This document shows, in pieces, positions 9,113 to 17,650 of a DNA stretch of 64,000 bases. Made by a program: the position numbers and the translations under genes. Origin of the DNA: Pelobium manganitolerans (lineage in GTDB: Bacteria > Bacteroidota > Bacteroidia > Sphingobacteriales > Sphingobacteriaceae); contig NZ_MBTA01000001.1 of assembly GCF_003609575.1 (NCBI RefSeq), positions 310,001 through 374,000 of the forward strand, read 5' to 3'. Positions within the stretch are counted from its first letter, which is position 1, and every line of letters starts with the position of its first letter. The notes beneath the pieces are model-generated. The model made no database searches, was not told where the DNA came from, and saw only the letters and a program-made list of their open reading frames with translations.

Positions 9113-9621
9113 TGCCTTTAATATTACCAGTAAAAGATAAATTGCCACAATGGGGCGAACACTGTTTTATAGCCGATAATGCCACAATTGTTGGCGACGT
9201 TAGTATGGGCCAGCATTGCTCTGTTTGGTTTAACGCGGTGATTAGGGGCGATGTAAATAGCATTACCATTGGTGATTATACCAATGTTCAGGATGGAGCC
9301 GTAGTCCATGCAACGTATCAAAGGGCATCAACGCAGATTGGTAGCTACGTATCCATAGGTCATAATGCTTTGGTGCACGGTTGTACTTTAAAAGACAAAG
9401 TTTTGGTGGGTATGGGCGCTATAGTAATGGATAAGGCTGTGGTGGAAGAATACTGCATTATAGCAGCGGGTGCTATAATTTTAGAGAACACAGTATGCGA
9501 GTCCGGATATCTATATGCCGGCGTACCTGCAAAAAAAATTAAACCCTTAACAGCCGAACAAAGAGCTATGTTGGAGCAATTGCCCCACAATTATGTGATG
9601 TATGCCGGTTGGTTTGAGTAG
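9112..9621 (+). CDS. Gamma-carbonic-anhydrase family left-handed beta-helix protein
   Basis: A 169-residue protein made of hexapeptide repeats that form a left-handed beta-helix. It belongs to the gamma-carbonic anhydrase-like/YrdA-PaaY group. Histidines in DGAVVHATYQ and SIGHNALVHG are positioned like the zinc ligands of gamma-class anhydrases. Whether it hydrates CO2 or has another role cannot be told; many relatives are uncharacterised. It overlaps the nadB stop by one base, so it is probably translated from the same mRNA. Confidence 0.9.
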   Translation: MPLILPVKDKLPQWGEHCFIADNATIVGDVSMGQHCSVWFNAVIRGDVNSITIGDYTNVQDGAVVHATYQRASTQIGSYVSIGHNALVHGCTLKDKVLVGMGAIVMDKAVVEEYCIIAAGAIILENTVCESGYLYAGVPAKKIKPLTAEQRAMLEQLPHNYVMYAGWFE

Positions 9622-9630
9622 AATCAAAGT

Positions 9631-10032
9631 CTAGTCTTTGACTGTGCTTTGTATAGGCAAAGCATCGGCTATCCACTGCGTAATACCACCATCTAATTCG
9701 TAAATGTGCACAAATCCCAATTTTCGCAATTCATCTGCCGCTAGGGCGCTTCTTTTACCGCTACGGCAATAGAGGTAATAGCTCTTGCTTTTGTCTAAAG
9801 CGCTAGCTTGTTTAACAAACGCAGTATCTTTTACGTTAAGGTTTATCGCTTTAAAAATATGATTTTCCTTGTATTCTTCTGGCGTTCTTACGTCTATTAA
9901 AACAGCATTGGTTTGTGTTTTTAAGCTATCAGAAAATACTTTACTGGTTAGTAGGTGTTGTTCTTTTTCTTGTGCCTTAACTGTTACGGTGGCGCTTAAA
10001 AGTAATAATACAGCTAAAATAAACCGTTTCAT
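9631..10032 (-). CDS. Secreted rhodanese-like domain protein
   Basis: A 133-residue single-domain rhodanese with an N-terminal Sec signal peptide (hydrophobic residues 4-19, AxA-type cleavage near residue 20). Asp-Val-Arg in LIDVRTPEEY marks the CH2A region. The active-site loop CRSGKRSA begins with Cys89, which carries the persulfide in sulfurtransferases. It is likely periplasmic. It is the last gene of the leftward run that begins at 16798, 9 bp after the FMN reductase gene. Confidence 0.9.
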   Translation of the reverse strand: MKRFILAVLLLLSATVTVKAQEKEQHLLTSKVFSDSLKTQTNAVLIDVRTPEEYKENHIFKAINLNVKDTAFVKQASALDKSKSYYLYCRSGKRSALAADELRKLGFVHIYELDGGITQWIADALPIQSTVKD

Positions 10033-10041
10033 ATTTGACTT

Positions 10042-10614
10042 TTAAGGATTTTCGCGCATTTGTTTTAAAGCTTTCGTCCATCGCAGTAGGGCATTTAACA
10101 TGGCATTTGCGCTTTGTTCTAAACGTTCATTGCCGGTAAAAATGCCTTGTTCATTAAGCATGGTGGTGAACATTGGGATGTTTACCGCTTGCGGAATGGG
10201 CATCATCCCTAAAGTGGTAATTACAGGTTTTAGCTCTTGCACAGCACGCATCCCTCCAGATAATCCGCCGTAGCTCACAAACGCCAAGGGTTTTTCTGCC
10301 CATTCTAAAGACAGGTAATCTAAAGCATTTTTAATGGTTGCTGGGTAGCTGAAGTTATATTCTGGCGTTACAATAACGTAGGCATCTGCGGCGTCTATGC
10401 TTTTGCTCCAATTTTTTGTATGTTCATGCTTGTATTTTTTAAGCCGTGGGTGTTCTTCCTCATCAAACAGCGGTAAATCGATTTGCTTAAGATCCAAGAC
10501 TTCAACTTCAAAATCGCTGTGTTCCTGGGCAATTGTGCTAAACCAATCAGCTACGGCTGTGCCTTTGCGCCCTTGGCGCGTGCTGCCAATTATTATTTTC
10601 AGTTGATATGCCAT
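10042..10614 (-). CDS. NADPH-dependent FMN reductase family protein
   Basis: A 190-residue flavodoxin-like quinone/FMN reductase (ChrR/azoreductase type). The FMN phosphate-binding loop GSTRQGRKG is at residues 10-18. TPEYNFSYPATIKNALDYL (about 104-122) and SYGGLSGG (about 134-141) are diagnostic of the family. Likely cytosolic activities are reduction of quinones, flavins or metals. The physiological substrate is unknown. It is in a leftward cluster with the rhodanese gene and the Ig-like lipoprotein gene. Confidence 0.9.
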   Translation of the reverse strand: MAYQLKIIIGSTRQGRKGTAVADWFSTIAQEHSDFEVEVLDLKQIDLPLFDEEEHPRLKKYKHEHTKNWSKSIDAADAYVIVTPEYNFSYPATIKNALDYLSLEWAEKPLAFVSYGGLSGGMRAVQELKPVITTLGMMPIPQAVNIPMFTTMLNEQGIFTGNERLEQSANAMLNALLRWTKALKQMRENP

Positions 10615-10643
10615 AATGTTTTGTGTTCAAAAATTAATCCAAT

Positions 10644-12317
10644 TTAAAACTCCGCGGGAATGGTCAAACTCTCTTCTCTGTCCCAATTGGCGCGTGTTAC
10701 TATCTCTTTATCAAAAATGTACACCTTCTCGGGTTGTGTTTTAGTGCTTATATTTCCGGTATCAAATACCCCATTGTTGTTGGCATCTTCTATCACTTTT
10801 ACGCGGTATTTGTTGGTGGGTATATATTGGTAATGAAGGGTAGTATTTTCTGTAATCCTATTTTCCCGATAGATATCACCTTTTTCATTGATAAGCTGTA
10901 TCACGTAATTTTTTGCGCTATCAGCTTTTGATATTTTTAGGTCTAAATTGCCGTAGTTTTCTATTTCATCTAATTCAAAGCTTAGTTTCAGCTCTTTATT
11001 TGTGGTTCCGTATATATCGGTTATTGCATCGTCCTCAAAAACCAAATTGTACTTTTTCTTAGTACGCCACGGGTAGCTAAGTTCATATTTGCGTTCGGAC
11101 GGAACTAATTTTCTAAATTTTAAGCCTTCTAATCGTGTAGAATCCACGTAAAGCGCCACTTTGCTGTCATTAATATTAGCGATGGGATAGTTGAAAGTAA
11201 TGGTCAAAGGTCGTTGGGGAGCTATTTTTCCGGCAGACAGGTTAGTATTAAATAAAATGGTTCTTTTATACTCGTCTTTTTGGCTACGGCGCAGCACAAC
11301 CGTATCTAACGGCATTTTATTTTCATTGATTTGCACTTTTAGCGAATCAAAAGTCATTTCTCTTAGCCAAATAGATACACTGTCGCCTTTTGATGTAAAG
11401 TCTATGATAGGGTCTTTGATATCATTTGAGCCGATAAAATTGATAGAAGGATTATCGATGGGGCGGTTGAAATTCAAGAATATTTTGCCGTCATTTTCTA
11501 TTTTACGGTCTAAGGTCCTAAAACGCGATGGCACTTCTTTAAATAGCTTTAAAACAATCCCATTGGTGTCTTTGTTAAGGTATATAGAATCTCGCAGAAA
11601 AGCTATTTCTTCATCTGGCGAGTTATATATCCTATCGGCGCCTTTCTCTTTTAAGGCGTAAATTCTGTAATCATTTTCTTTAAGGTTTTTTAGCGCGAAA
11701 TTTCCTGCACTATCTGTTGTGGTGTATATAGACGGTTTCTTTTTTCCGAAAATAGAATCTCTGCTAACAGGAATAATAAATACAGTAACTTCTTTTTCTT
11801 CTTTATTATCATTTGAGTTGATGACCTTACCTCGTATTTGTAAAGAGTCAAGCTGATCCCCGGTGGCAAAAACAAAGCTGTAGTTTTTTAAAATATTAGA
11901 TTCGTTTACGTCTTGTATCGCCTTGCCAAAGTTAATGGTGTAAGTGGTGTTGGCTTCTAAAGAATCTTTAAAATTGATGACCAGGGTTTTCTGTTTAATT
12001 TTTAACTGAGGCGGAATTTCTTGCGCTGGCGAAATGCTTACTTCGCTATACTCATTGCTCAACTTAAAATATTCGTCAAAGGTTATTTCTATTTTATTCC
12101 CTTTAAAGTTTCGGCTTAAGTTTTTTGGATTTTCATTCAAAACTTTTGGTGGAACCTGATCTCGCGGGCCGCCCTGCGGTGTTTGTAAGCTTGCACAGGC
12201 CGCCAGGGTTAAAACGCCTACAAGTACGAGTAAAAAAGCGCTGTTTTTTTCGGTTTTTGAAATAAGGCTATTTTTAAGCGATTTAAGAGTATTTAGGCTT
12301 TTCCGGATTAACATCAT
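10644..12317 (-). CDS. Ig-like domain lipoprotein
   Basis: A 557-residue envelope protein. The N-terminus is basic, followed by a hydrophobic segment and a lipobox ending LAAC (about residues 37-40), then SLQTPQGGPRDQVPPKV. The next part, up to about residue 150, is an SbsA-like bacterial Ig fold (EITFDEYFKL through YTINFGKAIQD). The rest is beta-rich with a second Ig-like repeat in the middle. Proteins of this layout are widespread in Bacteroidota, and their function is unknown. The start is ATGATG, either codon possible. It lies 54 bp after mnmG in the same direction. Confidence 0.82.
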   Translation of the reverse strand: MMLIRKSLNTLKSLKNSLISKTEKNSAFLLVLVGVLTLAACASLQTPQGGPRDQVPPKVLNENPKNLSRNFKGNKIEITFDEYFKLSNEYSEVSISPAQEIPPQLKIKQKTLVINFKDSLEANTTYTINFGKAIQDVNESNILKNYSFVFATGDQLDSLQIRGKVINSNDNKEEKEVTVFIIPVSRDSIFGKKKPSIYTTTDSAGNFALKNLKENDYRIYALKEKGADRIYNSPDEEIAFLRDSIYLNKDTNGIVLKLFKEVPSRFRTLDRKIENDGKIFLNFNRPIDNPSINFIGSNDIKDPIIDFTSKGDSVSIWLREMTFDSLKVQINENKMPLDTVVLRRSQKDEYKRTILFNTNLSAGKIAPQRPLTITFNYPIANINDSKVALYVDSTRLEGLKFRKLVPSERKYELSYPWRTKKKYNLVFEDDAITDIYGTTNKELKLSFELDEIENYGNLDLKISKADSAKNYVIQLINEKGDIYRENRITENTTLHYQYIPTNKYRVKVIEDANNNGVFDTGNISTKTQPEKVYIFDKEIVTRANWDREESLTIPAEF

Positions 12318-12371
12318 TAAAATTTAAAAATATTAGCTTAAATCAATTTTATGTAAATTATTGATAATCAG

Positions 12372-14234
12372 TTATTTATTGATATAAACCATTAAAACTG
12401 AAATGTCTGATGGACTTACGCCAGAAATTCGCGAAGCTTGTCCCAGTGTTCTCGGTTTTATACGGATAAGTTTTTCTCGGGCTTCTTTTGAAAGTGATTG
12501 AAGTTGGTTATAGTCAAAATCAGGATTGATTTCTTTGTCTTCCATTTTTCTCATCTTATCTACAATCTCCAGCTCTTTTTCAAAATAGCTATCGTATTTA
12601 ATTTTTATCTCTGCCTGCTCAATAGTTTCTTTGTCAAAAGCAGAAAGATAATCGGAAAAATCTGCAGACATTTCTTTAAGATTGGAGATGCTTATTTGAG
12701 GTCGGCCCAATAAATTTGCCAGTTTAGTACTTTGGTTTACTTCAGTGGTGCCTAAATTAGCCAAAATAGGGTTTGCCTTATTTTTATCTACCGAATTTGT
12801 TTTAGCGTATTTTATGATGGCTTGTGCGTTCGCCAGTTTTTCTTCTACCTTTTTCATCCGCATATTGTCTACCAAACCTAATTCAAATGCGATAGGCGTT
12901 AACCGCTCGTCGGCATTGTCTTGCCTTAAAAGCAAGCGGTGTTCTGCCCTAGAAGTAAACATACGGTAGGGCTCGTCGGTGCCTTTGGTTACCAAATCAT
13001 CAATTAAAACACCGATGTACGATTCGGACCGCTTTAAAATTAACGCTTGTTTTTCCTTTATTTTTTGATGCGCGTTTATACCAGCTACAAATCCCTGCGC
13101 GGCCGCTTCTTCGTATCCGGTAGTGCCGTTTATTTGCCCGGCAAAAAACAGATTTTGTACGAGCTTAGTTTCTAAACTTAAATCTAGTTGGGTTGGCGGA
13201 AAAAAGTCATATTCTATAGCATATCCGGGGCGGAACATCTTCGCCTTTTCAAAGCCGGGAATTTTAGTGAGTGCTCGGTACTGTACGTCTTCTGGCAGGG
13301 ATGTCGAAAATCCGTTTACATAAATTTCCACAGTGTTCCATCCTTCTGGCTCTACAAAGATTTGATGTCTTTCACGTTCAGCAAAGCGGTTAATTTTATC
13401 TTCTATAGAGGGGCAATACCGTGGACCCAAACCTTTAATTCTACCGGTAAACATTGGAGATTTTTCGAAACCTTCTCTCAATGTTTCATGTACTTCGCCA
13501 TTTGTATAGGTTATCCAACAGCACCTTTGTTGCAATGGTGTAACAGTGTCTGTAAAAGAAAACTTGCCCGCTTTTTCGTCTCCCCACTGCTCTTCCATTT
13601 TTGAATAATCCAAAGAACGTCCATCTACCCTCGGTGGCGTACCGGTTTTCATTCGGCCAGCTGTAAATCCAAGTTCTACCAGTTGCTCGGTTATACCGGT
13701 AGCGGCGCGTTCCGCAGTTCGCCCACCGCCCATTTTTTTCTCTCCTATATGGATAACACCATTTAGAAACGTTCCGTTGGTAAGCACTACTGCGTCAGAT
13801 GCTATTTCGATACCTAAAGATGTTTTAACGCCACAAACCTTTCCGTTTTTAACCAAAATGCCAACTACCATGTCTTGCCAAAGATCAATATTTGGGTTTC
13901 GTTCTAAGGTCAATCGCCATTCTTCAGCGAAACGCATCCGGTCTATCTGAGCGCGGGGCGACCACATTGCTGGCCCTTTCGATCTGTTCAGCATCCGGAA
14001 CTGTATCATGGTTTGATCCGATATAATTCCAGATTTGCCTCCCATCGCGTCAATTTCGCGCACGATTTGTCCTTTTGCTACACCGCCCATAGCTGGGTTG
14101 CAACTCATTTGGGCTATGGTACCCATGTTCATGGTGATAAGCAGAACGCTCGAGCCTAAGTTTGCCGCCGCGCTTGCCGCTTCGCAGCCCGCGTGCCCCG
14201 CGCCTACTACAATTATGTCGTATTTTTGAAACAT
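12372..14234 (-). CDS. mnmG: tRNA uridine-5-carboxymethylaminomethyl modification enzyme MnmG (GidA)
   Basis: A 620-residue FAD protein that, with MnmE, installs the carboxymethylaminomethyl group at C5 of the wobble uridine in certain tRNAs. The N-terminal FAD motif is [19 protein letters not shown] (about residues 9-27). Signature segments [12 protein letters not shown] (about 45-56), GYAIEYDF and [10 protein letters not shown] are present, and the C-terminal helical MnmE/tRNA-binding domain is complete. The length is typical. mnmG is often near the replication origin in bacteria, and two parS-like sites lie directly upstream (14246-14286). Confidence 0.98.
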   Translation of the reverse strand: MFQKYDIIVVGAGHAGCEAASAAANLGSSVLLITMNMGTIAQMSCNPAMGGVAKGQIVREIDAMGGKSGIISDQTMIQFRMLNRSKGPAMWSPRAQIDRMRFAEEWRLTLERNPNIDLWQDMVVGILVKNGKVCGVKTSLGIEIASDAVVLTNGTFLNGVIHIGEKKMGGGRTAERAATGITEQLVELGFTAGRMKTGTPPRVDGRSLDYSKMEEQWGDEKAGKFSFTDTVTPLQQRCCWITYTNGEVHETLREGFEKSPMFTGRIKGLGPRYCPSIEDKINRFAERERHQIFVEPEGWNTVEIYVNGFSTSLPEDVQYRALTKIPGFEKAKMFRPGYAIEYDFFPPTQLDLSLETKLVQNLFFAGQINGTTGYEEAAAQGFVAGINAHQKIKEKQALILKRSESYIGVLIDDLVTKGTDEPYRMFTSRAEHRLLLRQDNADERLTPIAFELGLVDNMRMKKVEEKLANAQAIIKYAKTNSVDKNKANPILANLGTTEVNQSTKLANLLGRPQISISNLKEMSADFSDYLSAFDKETIEQAEIKIKYDSYFEKELEIVDKMRKMEDKEINPDFDYNQLQSLSKEAREKLIRIKPRTLGQASRISGVSPSDISVLMVYINK

Positions 14235-14245
14235 ATATTTTGTGA

Positions 14246-14261
14246 TGTTTCACGTGGAACA
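14246..14261. promoter_or_regulatory. parS-like site 1 (candidate ParB-binding site)
   Basis: TGTTTCACGTGGAACA matches the broadly conserved parS palindrome TGTTTCACGTGAAACA at 15 of 16 positions. It sits 12 bp upstream of the mnmG ATG. Both half-sites are functional-looking variants (TTTCAC and GTGGAA) around the central CACGTG. Confidence 0.85.
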
Positions 14262-14270
14262 AAAGGTTAA

Positions 14271-14286
14271 TGTTTCACGTGAAACC
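14271..14286. promoter_or_regulatory. parS-like site 2 (candidate ParB-binding site)
   Basis: TGTTTCACGTGAAACC matches the parS consensus at 15 of 16 positions. Its centre is 25 bp from that of site 1. The site ends 2 bp before the stop codon of the ABC-F gene, so both sites fill the 54-bp gap between two genes. Confidence 0.87.
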
Positions 14287-14288
14287 TG

Positions 14289-16145
14289 TTAATTTTCTTT
14301 TTCACTTAGCTCTAACCAGCGATTGCTTTTTTGGTCGAGTGTTAAATTTTTTTCTTCTATTTGTTTTGCAAGCTCCATTATCTCTAAATGGTCGCTCATA
14401 TGGCTCAGTTTTTCGGTTAAACTGTTTATTTCCGCTTCTAGTGTAGCTATTTCAATTTCTGCGTTTTCTAGTTCAAGTTTTTCTTTGTAGCTTAATTTTG
14501 TGGTAGAAACGGGCTTAGGAGGAGCGGGTGTTTTAAAATCGGCCTTTTTTGCCTCCTGTCGCTCTTGTTCTATTTCAAATCTATAAGAGCTGTAATTGCC
14601 GTTGTAAATCCGCACGTTTCCGTTGCCCTCGGTAATAAATAGTTGTTCTGAAAGCTTATCTACCAAATACCTATCATGTGAAACAATAATTAGCACGCCG
14701 CTGTAACTTTCCAAAAATTCTTCCAAAACGTTTAACGTGTCAATGTCCAAATCATTTGTCGGCTCATCCAAAATCAAAAAGTTTGGACTTTTCATCAACA
14801 CCTTCATTAAGTGTAAACGTTTTTTCTCTCCGCCACTTAGTAAACTAACAAAACCATGCTGTTTTTTGGGCGCAAACAAGAAATGCGTTAACAGTTGCGA
14901 TGCCGAAACCGTAGAGCCGTCGGACAAAGTAATGTATTCTGCAATGTTTTTTACCACATCAATAACGCGTTCATCTTCTTTAAACGATAGCCCGCTTTGG
15001 TTATAGTAGCCGAATACGGTAGTTTCGCCCTTTGTTACCTTGCCTGCATTGGGCGCAAGTAATCCGGTAATTATGTTTAGCAACGTGGATTTACCGCTAC
15101 CATTTTTGCCCATTAAACCAATACGGTCGCCTTTTTTAAATACATAGCTAAAATCAGTGACGATAGGCGTCTTATTAAACGATTTTTTAATGTGGTCCAG
15201 CTCAAGTATTTGTTTGCCTTGGCGGCTTACTTTTACATCTAATTGTATGCTTTCTTGTTTGCCCTTACCCTTTGTTTTTTCTTCTAAATCATAAAAAGCA
15301 TCAATCCGGGCTTTAGATTTAGTTCCGCGCGCTTGCGGCATCCTCCGCATCCACTCTAACTCCTTTTTTAATAGATTTTTATTTTTTGCGAGACTAGCCT
15401 CGTCGGCCAAAGTTTTTTCGGCTTTCTTCTCAAGATAATATGCGTATTTACCTTTGTATTGACTTATTTCTCCAGCCTCTAACTCTATAATTTGATTACA
15501 AACATTATCTAAAAAATAACGGTCGTGCGTTACCATTAAAATAGTTTTTGCGCCCGTAGTCAAAAAATTCTCCAACCATTCAATAGTATCTATATCTAAA
15601 TGGTTGGTTGGCTCATCCAGTACGTAAACATCCGGCTCATCTATCAATAATTTAGCTAAACTCAAACGTTTTTTTTGTCCGCCAGATAATGTGGAAATCT
15701 GCTGATCTAAATTGGTAATGCCAAGCTGGCTTAGTATAGTCTTAATTTTATGCTCATACTCCCAAGCCTCCAAATCGCTTAGCTTCTGCGTCAAAAGATT
15801 TATTTGCTCTAAATCTGGCTCCGGATTATTCAAGAGTAATTCATAAGCTTTAATAAGCTGTTGTTGCTGGTTATCTATGCTAAAGATAAAATCGCTGATG
15901 GTTTGGTTCGATGCAAATTGAGGATCTTGCTCCAAATAACCGAAGCTAATGTCTTTTGCTTTAACAACTTTCCCCTCTAAAGGCTTTATTTTTTCTGCCA
16001 ATAGCTTTAATAGGGTAGATTTGCCAGCGCCGTTTGGCCCAACTAAAGCAACGCGTTGCCCTGACTGTAAACCAAAAGTGAGGTTTTTAAATAACCAATA
16101 ATCATTAAATGCGTAGCCTAATTGCTCTGCAGAAACTATACTCAC
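14289..16145 (-). CDS. ABC-F family ATP-binding protein (Uup-like)
   Basis: A 618-residue soluble protein with two ABC ATPase domains and no membrane segment. Walker A motifs are GPNGAGKST and GKNGSGKST, signature motifs are LSGGQKKR and LSGGEKKR, and Walker B regions end in LDEPTNHLD and LDEPTNDLD. A charged linker lies between the domains and a C-terminal coiled coil covers about residues 545-615, as in Uup. ABC-F proteins act on the ribosome or nucleic acid, not in transport. The start is GTG at 16145, overlapping the upstream stop as GTGA, which implies translational coupling. Confidence 0.92.
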   Translation of the reverse strand: MSIVSAEQLGYAFNDYWLFKNLTFGLQSGQRVALVGPNGAGKSTLLKLLAEKIKPLEGKVVKAKDISFGYLEQDPQFASNQTISDFIFSIDNQQQQLIKAYELLLNNPEPDLEQINLLTQKLSDLEAWEYEHKIKTILSQLGITNLDQQISTLSGGQKKRLSLAKLLIDEPDVYVLDEPTNHLDIDTIEWLENFLTTGAKTILMVTHDRYFLDNVCNQIIELEAGEISQYKGKYAYYLEKKAEKTLADEASLAKNKNLLKKELEWMRRMPQARGTKSKARIDAFYDLEEKTKGKGKQESIQLDVKVSRQGKQILELDHIKKSFNKTPIVTDFSYVFKKGDRIGLMGKNGSGKSTLLNIITGLLAPNAGKVTKGETTVFGYYNQSGLSFKEDERVIDVVKNIAEYITLSDGSTVSASQLLTHFLFAPKKQHGFVSLLSGGEKKRLHLMKVLMKSPNFLILDEPTNDLDIDTLNVLEEFLESYSGVLIIVSHDRYLVDKLSEQLFITEGNGNVRIYNGNYSSYRFEIEQERQEAKKADFKTPAPPKPVSTTKLSYKEKLELENAEIEIATLEAEINSLTEKLSHMSDHLEIMELAKQIEEKNLTLDQKSNRWLELSEKEN

Positions 16146-16798
16146 GATAATTGTTTTATCTCTTCAGAATTAAAAATATAGGTGCCTTGTTTTTGTTTAA
16201 CAGCTTGGTTCAGCATTGCTAATGCCACTTGTTTTGCGCTGATACTCCGATATTTTTTTAGCGGACCGCGCAAAAGCGGATTAACGACTTTCATCGCGGC
16301 AATCATCCATCTCTCCAAAGGCCGGTTTTCATTACGTTTCCCAACCAATAAAGAAGGGCGGTAAATGTTTAAGTTTGAGATTCCCACACTTTCCAACGCT
16401 TCTTCCACTTCTCCCTTTAATTTAGTGTAAAAATTGCCCGAATGTTTATTGGAGCCCATAGCACTTACCACATGAAATTGTTGCACGTTTTGTTGCTTAG
16501 CAATGTGGGCAAAATGTAGTGGGATATGGTATTCAACATACCTATACTGCTTTTTATCAGGCCTGTTTTTATTTGTGGTGCCTAAACAGCTAAAAATAAC
16601 ATTAACGCCTTGAGGCAATGTTAACGTGTTTAAATCTTTAAAATCTGTGACAATCTGATGCAACTTATTATGGCTAATTGGCAGTTTCTTGCGTACATAA
16701 ATATAGATGTCGGCAAATGCTACATGATCCAGCAATAAAGCCAATAGTTCCGCTCCCACTAATCCGCTAGCACCCAAAACAACCGCATTCAACTTCAT
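16142..16798 (-). CDS. NAD(P)-binding Rossmann-fold oxidoreductase (HTATIP2-like)
   Basis: A 218-residue protein with an N-terminal Rossmann motif, VVLGASGLVGAELLALLL (about residues 5-22). The central part (FSCLGTTNKN, then FHVVSAMGSNKHSGNFYTKLKGEVEEAL) resembles atypical SDRs of the HTATIP2/YbjT kind. The substrate is unknown. An upstream ATG at 16822 is in frame, but 16798 (MKLNAVVLG) is preferred: it gives the normal N-terminus, and a -7 element at 16820-16827 overlaps the earlier codon. The gene overlaps the ABC-F gene by 4 bp. Confidence 0.85.
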   Translation of the reverse strand: MKLNAVVLGASGLVGAELLALLLDHVAFADIYIYVRKKLPISHNKLHQIVTDFKDLNTLTLPQGVNVIFSCLGTTNKNRPDKKQYRYVEYHIPLHFAHIAKQQNVQQFHVVSAMGSNKHSGNFYTKLKGEVEEALESVGISNLNIYRPSLLVGKRNENRPLERWMIAAMKVVNPLLRGPLKKYRSISAKQVALAMLNQAVKQKQGTYIFNSEEIKQLS

Positions 16799-16819
16799 TT
16801 TACAAAACAAAATAACGTG

Positions 16820-16827
16820 CAAAAATA
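16820..16827 (-). promoter_or_regulatory. Candidate -7 element for the leftward 16798 gene
   Basis: On the minus strand this reads TATTTTTG, matching TAnnTTTG, 21 bp before the preferred start at 16798. No clear -33 partner was found. Confidence 0.35.
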
Positions 16828-16880
16828 CATAATAATATTTGGAATAATTTTTGTATGTTTAAACATCTAGTTTTTAGGTC

Positions 16881-17591
16881 ATGAAAAAAATCATTCATCC
16901 AGCCAATGAAAGAGGAAGCAACAGCTTTGGTTGGTTAAACAGTAAGCACTCTTTTAGTTTCGGGCATTATCATCATCCACAAAAAATGGGTTTTGGTTTA
17001 TTAAGGGTATTAAATGACGATCAGGTACAGCCCGCTATGGGTTTTGCTACGCATGGTCACGCCAATATGGAGATTGTGAGCATTCCGCTTTCGGGAAGTT
17101 TAAAACATAAAGACAGTACGGGGCGCGAAGAAATTATTAAAACCGGCGAGGTGCAAATCATGTCGGCCGGTTCTGGCATACAACATTCCGAATTTAACGC
17201 TTCTAAAGAGGAAGTAGTAGAGTTTTTACAGATCTGGGTTTTTCCTGATAAAGAAAACTTAGCGCCGGGATACCAACAAAAATCATTTGCAGATGCGCTC
17301 AAGCCAAATGAGTTATTAACCATCGTATCGCCAGAAGGAGCCGGTGCGGCCGTAAAAATAAATCAGCAAGCCTGGTTTTCTTTGGCAGATATAGATCCAG
17401 ACATCGAGTTAAACTATAATTTGCACCAAAAGCAAAACGGTTTGTATGTGTTTGTAATAGAGGGCGCTATAAAAATTGCCGAAACGCAGTTAAACCGCCG
17501 CGATGCGCTGGGATTGGAAGACGTAAACGCCGTAACCTTAAACGCAACCGAAAAAGCCAAGGTGTTGCTGATAGAAGTGCCCATGCAATAA
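16881..17591 (+). CDS. Pirin family protein
   Basis: A 236-residue bicupin of the pirin/YhhW type. The N-terminal cupin carries the metal-binding set: HGHANMEI (two His and a Glu region, about residues 58-65) and GSGIQHSEFN (His and Glu, about 98-107). The C-terminal cupin is degenerate. Bacterial relatives include quercetin 2,3-dioxygenases, redox sensors and proteins of unknown role, so the activity is not assigned. It is a single gene that ends at a strong hairpin terminator. Confidence 0.92.
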   Translation: MKKIIHPANERGSNSFGWLNSKHSFSFGHYHHPQKMGFGLLRVLNDDQVQPAMGFATHGHANMEIVSIPLSGSLKHKDSTGREEIIKTGEVQIMSAGSGIQHSEFNASKEEVVEFLQIWVFPDKENLAPGYQQKSFADALKPNELLTIVSPEGAGAAVKINQQAWFSLADIDPDIELNYNLHQKQNGLYVFVIEGAIKIAETQLNRRDALGLEDVNAVTLNATEKAKVLLIEVPMQ

Positions 17592-17613
17592 AATTTGTGG
17601 TTGATTTAATTAA

Positions 17614-17645
17614 AGCCGTGCGATGAATTTTCGCACGGCTTTTTT
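17614..17645 (+). terminator. Rho-independent terminator after the pirin gene
   Basis: A perfect 10-bp stem pairs AGCCGTGCGA (17614-17623) with TCGCACGGCT (17631-17640) around a 7-nt loop, followed by a run of T. It lies between convergent genes. Confidence 0.9.
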
Positions 17646-17650
17646 GTAGG

